From Halobacteriovoraceae bacterium (GTDB taxonomy: Bacteria; Bdellovibrionota; Bacteriovoracia; Bacteriovoracales; Bacteriovoracaceae): a stretch of DNA of 64,000 bases. The DNA lies in assembly GCA_002711995.1 (NCBI GenBank), contig PASN01000014.1, forward strand, positions 1 through 64,000, in the 5' to 3' direction. Shown here piece after piece: positions 60,782 to 64,000 of this stretch. The stretch's first letter is position 1; every line of letters starts with the position of its first letter. A program made the position numbers and the translations under genes. Under the pieces are notes generated by a model. That model worked only from the letters and a program-made list of their open reading frames with translations, was not told the origin of the DNA and did no database searches.

Positions 60782-62712
60782 CAGTATTATGCTCCTTAAA
60801 AAATTTGAGTTTGTCCTTTGGTGACAAAACAATATTCGACAACGCCTCCTTTCAAATTGATCATGGCGATAAAATCGGCCTAATTGGACTAAATGGCGTT
60901 GGAAAATCCAGCCTCTTTAAAGTCCTTACCGGAAAGGTTGGTGTGGACACATCCACTCAGTTTGTTTTCGACAAGGCCAGCGCAAAACAAGGTAGTGAGT
61001 TTGAGTACTCTGTATTCCTCGTTGAGCAAAACTTTACTCTTCCTAAAAACTCCTGCTCAGCAAGAGACTATTTATTTGAATATTATCCTGAGCTGAAAAA
61101 ACTAAATCACCAGTATAAATCTACGGTGGAAAACGAAGACCTTGAAAAACAGCAGGCCGTCCTGACAGAAATGGAAAGAGTGGACTTTTGGTCATATCAA
61201 AACGCATACGAAAGCTACTTAAAATCTTTTGAGCTTGAAGATCCTTCCAGGGATGTGAGAGATCTCTCCGGTGGGGAACAAAAGAAAATTCTCTTGGCCT
61301 TAGGTCTAGTATCCAAGGCCAATTTAATTCTATGGGATGAGCCAACCAACCATTTAGATATTGAGTCCATTAAAAAGCTTGAGGATGAGCTTTTGTCGGT
61401 GGGAAAAAGCCTTGTGATCATCTCCCACGATAGACACCTCTTGTCGAAGGTTTGTAATAAGATCGTTCATATTCATGATTCAAAAATCACTGAATTTAAA
61501 GGCTCTTATGCGGACTACCTCGAATTTTTAAATGTAAAAGAAGAGCAAAGACTAAAAACTCTTTCCAAGCTAAAAAACACGCTTAAGCGTGAAACTGAAT
61601 GGATGCGACAAGGGGTGAAGGCAAGAGGGACTCGTTCTAAAAAACGAGTTGAGGGTTTTGAAGACCTTTCTAAAAAAGTTTCAAACCTAAAGGCCGCTGC
61701 CAAGAAAGAAATAGAGTTAAATATCAATGCAAGCTCTAGGAAAACAAAGAAGCTAGTTGCCTTTAAGAACGTTGACTTTGCCTATGGCGAGAAGGAAATG
61801 TTTAAAGGTCTCAATTTTGAACTGCACAAGGGTGAGAAGATTGGCGTGTTGGGGCCAAATGGGGCCGGAAAAACCACTTTGATGAAGCTATTGGCAAAAC
61901 AATTAGTCCCAACCTCTGGTGAAGTTTACCATGCAGATGGGCTAAGAATAAACTTCTTCGATCAAAAGAGGGAAGATCTTCAGCAAGATAAAACTCCTTA
62001 TGAGCTTCTTGGAGAAGGTGAGGACTTTGTTCAGTTTACGGATGGTAGATCTCTTCATGTAAGCTCTTATTTTCAAAACTTTTTATTCATTAAAGATCAG
62101 CTTAAAAGGCCTTTAACTTCCTTTTCAGGAGGAGAGTTAAATAGACTTCAACTGGCCATAAATTTAAAAAATGAAAGCGATGTTTGGATTTTTGACGAAC
62201 CAACCAATGACTTGGATATCGAATCTATTGAAATTTTAGAGAGCAAGCTGGAAAGTTTCAAGGGCACAGTGCTGTTGATCTCACACGATAGGTCCTTTTT
62301 AGAAAATGTCACAAACAAAGTTTGGATGGTTGAGAATAAAAACATTGAGGTCTTCAACAGTGGATACTCCCAAGTCCAGGCGTACCTAGACGCTCTTGAG
62401 ATTGAAAAATCATATGAGGATTCTTCAAAAGAAGAACCAGTAAAAACAAAAGAGCAAGATGCACCTCAAGCTAAGAAAAGAAAGCTTACCAATAAGGAAA
62501 AAGAGGCGCTTAAAACCCTGCCACAGGAAATCGAAAAACTAGAAGAGAACATTTCCAAACTTGAAGAAGAGATAGGTTCAATTGACTATTCTTCCCTTGA
62601 TGCCCAAGGGAGTGAAAAGCTTAATAAACTTGTTGAAACAAAAGACAATGCCGAAACCGAACTTCTTGAGAAGTATGAATTGCTGGAAGAGCTTGAAAAA
62701 TACAATAGTTGA
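60778..62712 (+). CDS. uup: ABC-F family ATPase, Uup type
   Basis: A soluble ABC-F protein with two ATPase domains and no membrane part. Domain 1 has Walker A GLNGVGKSS and signature LSGGEQKKI. Domain 2 has GPNGAGKTT and FSGGELNRL. Walker B with DEPTNHLD and DEPTNDLDIE follows in each. A linker of about 80 residues lies between them. The last 90 residues form a Lys/Glu-rich coiled coil (LTNKEKEALKTLPQEIEKLE and on) that is the mark of Uup. Such proteins act on ribosomes or DNA structures. The 644 residues match the family length. Start 60778 lies inside the mini-ORF overlap described separately. Confidence 0.9.
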   Translation: MTVLCSLKNLSLSFGDKTIFDNASFQIDHGDKIGLIGLNGVGKSSLFKVLTGKVGVDTSTQFVFDKASAKQGSEFEYSVFLVEQNFTLPKNSCSARDYLFEYYPELKKLNHQYKSTVENEDLEKQQAVLTEMERVDFWSYQNAYESYLKSFELEDPSRDVRDLSGGEQKKILLALGLVSKANLILWDEPTNHLDIESIKKLEDELLSVGKSLVIISHDRHLLSKVCNKIVHIHDSKITEFKGSYADYLEFLNVKEEQRLKTLSKLKNTLKRETEWMRQGVKARGTRSKKRVEGFEDLSKKVSNLKAAAKKEIELNINASSRKTKKLVAFKNVDFAYGEKEMFKGLNFELHKGEKIGVLGPNGAGKTTLMKLLAKQLVPTSGEVYHADGLRINFFDQKREDLQQDKTPYELLGEGEDFVQFTDGRSLHVSSYFQNFLFIKDQLKRPLTSFSGGELNRLQLAINLKNESDVWIFDEPTNDLDIESIEILESKLESFKGTVLLISHDRSFLENVTNKVWMVENKNIEVFNSGYSQVQAYLDALEIEKSYEDSSKEEPVKTKEQDAPQAKKRKLTNKEKEALKTLPQEIEKLEENISKLEEEIGSIDYSSLDAQGSEKLNKLVETKDNAETELLEKYELLEELEKYNS

Positions 62713-62820
62713 GTTGTTTGGTTTTTGAAGTAAGATTGTTTTAGTTCTATAAAATTGCCGTAAGGTCTTTGGCCTAATAGAGTTTAGTATTCCATTTTTT
62801 ATGAAATCAAGGAGGATTGT

Positions 62821-64000
62821 TTGAAGTTAATCACGGCCATGATGGCACTATCTGTATCTGCTTTTTCAACAGAATATATTGTAAAGCTTAAGAACAATGA
62901 CATGAAGTCTATCTTTTCTCTGTCTGAGTACGGACAAGTAAGAGAGCTAAACGTTTCGGTTGGAAACTTTGCTGTTATCAAGTCTGATAAGGAGCTTGGT
63001 CATATCAACCACCCAGCAGTTGAGTATATCGAAGAAAACATTAGGTACGAGCTTCTATCTAACGATGAGCTATTTAAAAAACAGTGGGCTTTAAAAAACA
63101 CTGGCTTTAACTCTTGGAATGTATTGCTTCCTGGAAAAAAAGGTGTGGATATCGACGCTTTGGAAGCTTGGAAAATTACCAAGGGTAAAAAAGATATCAA
63201 GATCGCAGTTATCGACACAGGTGTGGACTACACTCACAAAGATCTTGTTAAAAACATCATGATAAATGAAGCTGAAAAAAATGGTGTTGAAGGCGTTGAT
63301 GACGATAACAACGGATACGTTGATGACATTTATGGATACGACTTTAACGAAGATGACGCTGATCCAATGGACGATCATGGGCACGGAACACACTGTGCTG
63401 GTGTAATTGGCGCCTCTCATGACAACTTTGGCATTGCTGGTGTAATGAACAATGTTCAAATTCTTCCGATTAGATTTCTTTCTGCTCGCGGCGGAACTTT
63501 GGAAGGGGCAATTAAATCAATCGATTACGCAATCAAAAGAGGCGTTGACGTAATGAGTAACTCTTGGGGCGGCGGCGGATTTAGCCAGGCGCTAAAAGAT
63601 GTTATTGAAGAGGCGAACAAGGCCGGAATCGTTTTTGTGGCGGCAGCTGGCAACTCAAACAACGATAATGATAAGAGACCTTCATATCCTGCAACTTACG
63701 ATGTTGAAAACGTAATTTCTGTTGGAGCTCTTTCAGGAAGAGGCAAGAGAGCAAGCTTCTCAAACTACGGGAAAGAGTCTGTTCACTTGTTTGCTCCAGG
63801 TGTAAATATTCTTTCAACTGTTCAAGGAAACAAGCACAAGAAGATGTCTGGCACTTCCATGGCAACTCCTTATGTTTCTGGGATTGTAGGACTTATTCTT
63901 TCAATCAATAACAACATGACTCCTGCTGAAGTTAAGCAAAGAGCTATTGATAGCACTGTTAGAACTGAGGATCTTGTTGAGTACTCACAGTCTGGTTATA
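62821..64000 (+). CDS. Subtilisin-family serine protease (3' end outside the window)
   Basis: An exported S8 protease. A TTG start with CAAGGAGGATTGT before it opens a signal (MKLITAMMALSVSAFS). A propeptide-like inhibitor I9-type part follows (about 17-75: EYIVKLKNNDMKSIFSLSEY), then the catalytic domain: AVIDTGVDYTHKDL with Asp132, DDHGHGTHCAGVIG with His188, AAAGNSN with the oxyanion Asn278, and KMSGTSMATPYVSG with Ser346. An Asp/Asn-rich loop (GVDDDNNGYVDDIYGYDFNE) probably binds calcium. No stop is reached: 393 codons lie inside the window. It is likely secreted to degrade external protein. Confidence 0.93.
   Translation, partial: MKLITAMMALSVSAFSTEYIVKLKNNDMKSIFSLSEYGQVRELNVSVGNFAVIKSDKELGHINHPAVEYIEENIRYELLSNDELFKKQWALKNTGFNSWNVLLPGKKGVDIDALEAWKITKGKKDIKIAVIDTGVDYTHKDLVKNIMINEAEKNGVEGVDDDNNGYVDDIYGYDFNEDDADPMDDHGHGTHCAGVIGASHDNFGIAGVMNNVQILPIRFLSARGGTLEGAIKSIDYAIKRGVDVMSNSWGGGGFSQALKDVIEEANKAGIVFVAAAGNSNNDNDKRPSYPATYDVENVISVGALSGRGKRASFSNYGKESVHLFAPGVNILSTVQGNKHKKMSGTSMATPYVSGIVGLILSINNNMTPAEVKQRAIDSTVRTEDLVEYSQSGY

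Noticed and set aside
1-64000. CRISPR arrays, tRNA or rRNA genes, prophage
   Set aside because: No regular short repeats with spacers, cloverleaf sequences, rRNA segments or phage structural genes were seen by eye.

Overview
The window reads as chromosome of an AT-leaning (roughly 40% G+C by eye) Gram-negative bacterium. Many products are exported or lipidated, and there are two rhomboid proteases, several secreted proteases and hydrolases, and numerous small acidic secreted proteins. This mix resembles Bdellovibrionota, especially Bacteriovoracales. That placement is an inference from gene content; no rRNA or tRNA gene was seen to settle it. Genes are dense, and many convergent neighbours overlap by 4 to 60 bases at their stops.

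Bases 1-3760 form the accessory part. They hold a nucleotidyltransferase/HTH gene pair on the minus strand that resembles a toxin-antitoxin module, the 3' stump of an IS66 transposase, and three small exported-protein genes (one broken by an in-frame stop). These lie among four copies of an intergenic repeat built round a CTCTG/CAGAG hairpin. Bases 3800-17600 are general housekeeping and small stress genes: a VTT membrane protein, inorganic pyrophosphatase, a Rieske-FAD oxidoreductase, a DEAD-box helicase, a rhomboid, a TM2 protein, a beta-phosphoglucomutase plus GH65 phosphorylase operon (disaccharide phosphorolysis), a metallophosphoesterase, a frameshifted PEBP gene and a KGG stress protein. 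Bases 17680-33550 carry a frameshifted S41 lipoprotein, an arginase-family protein with an altered metal ligand, hemerythrin, secreted hydrolases, a CBS protein, a K+ channel, an M48 protease, 3-methyladenine glycosylase, a ZIP transporter, a HAD phosphatase, a degenerate glycosyltransferase and a PBP4-type DD-carboxypeptidase.

Bases 33600-51000 look like a stress and dormancy island. It holds an orphan Vsr, Hsp20, a CDF exporter, a hydrolase-phosphoribosyltransferase fusion divergent from an erythromycin-esterase-like protein, a hibernation-factor-like protein divergent from phosphofructokinase, a bacterial eRF1-like protein (baeRF), a DUF3347-like protein, GlpQ/GlpT, CorA, a tiny ESFPASDP protein, a PAS histidine kinase, a ferritin-like DUF2383 protein, the Ku-LigD end-joining operon and a CBS protein. 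The combination of Hsp20, phosphoribosyltransferase, erythromycin esterase, Pfk, HPF and CBS recalls the mycobacterial DosR dormancy set.

Bases 50900-64000 hold a GST, a DUF938 methyltransferase, a MAPEG protein, a histidine kinase, an RDD protein overlapping a long rhomboid, a dicarboxylate symporter, a 983-residue glycine-rich coiled-coil lipoprotein, an Uup-type ABC-F ATPase preceded by a three-codon mini-ORF, and a subtilisin-like protease that runs off the right edge. The features most worth a second look are the repeat array at the left end, the dormancy-like island, the arginase ligand change, the large lipoprotein and the mini-ORF before the ABC-F gene.
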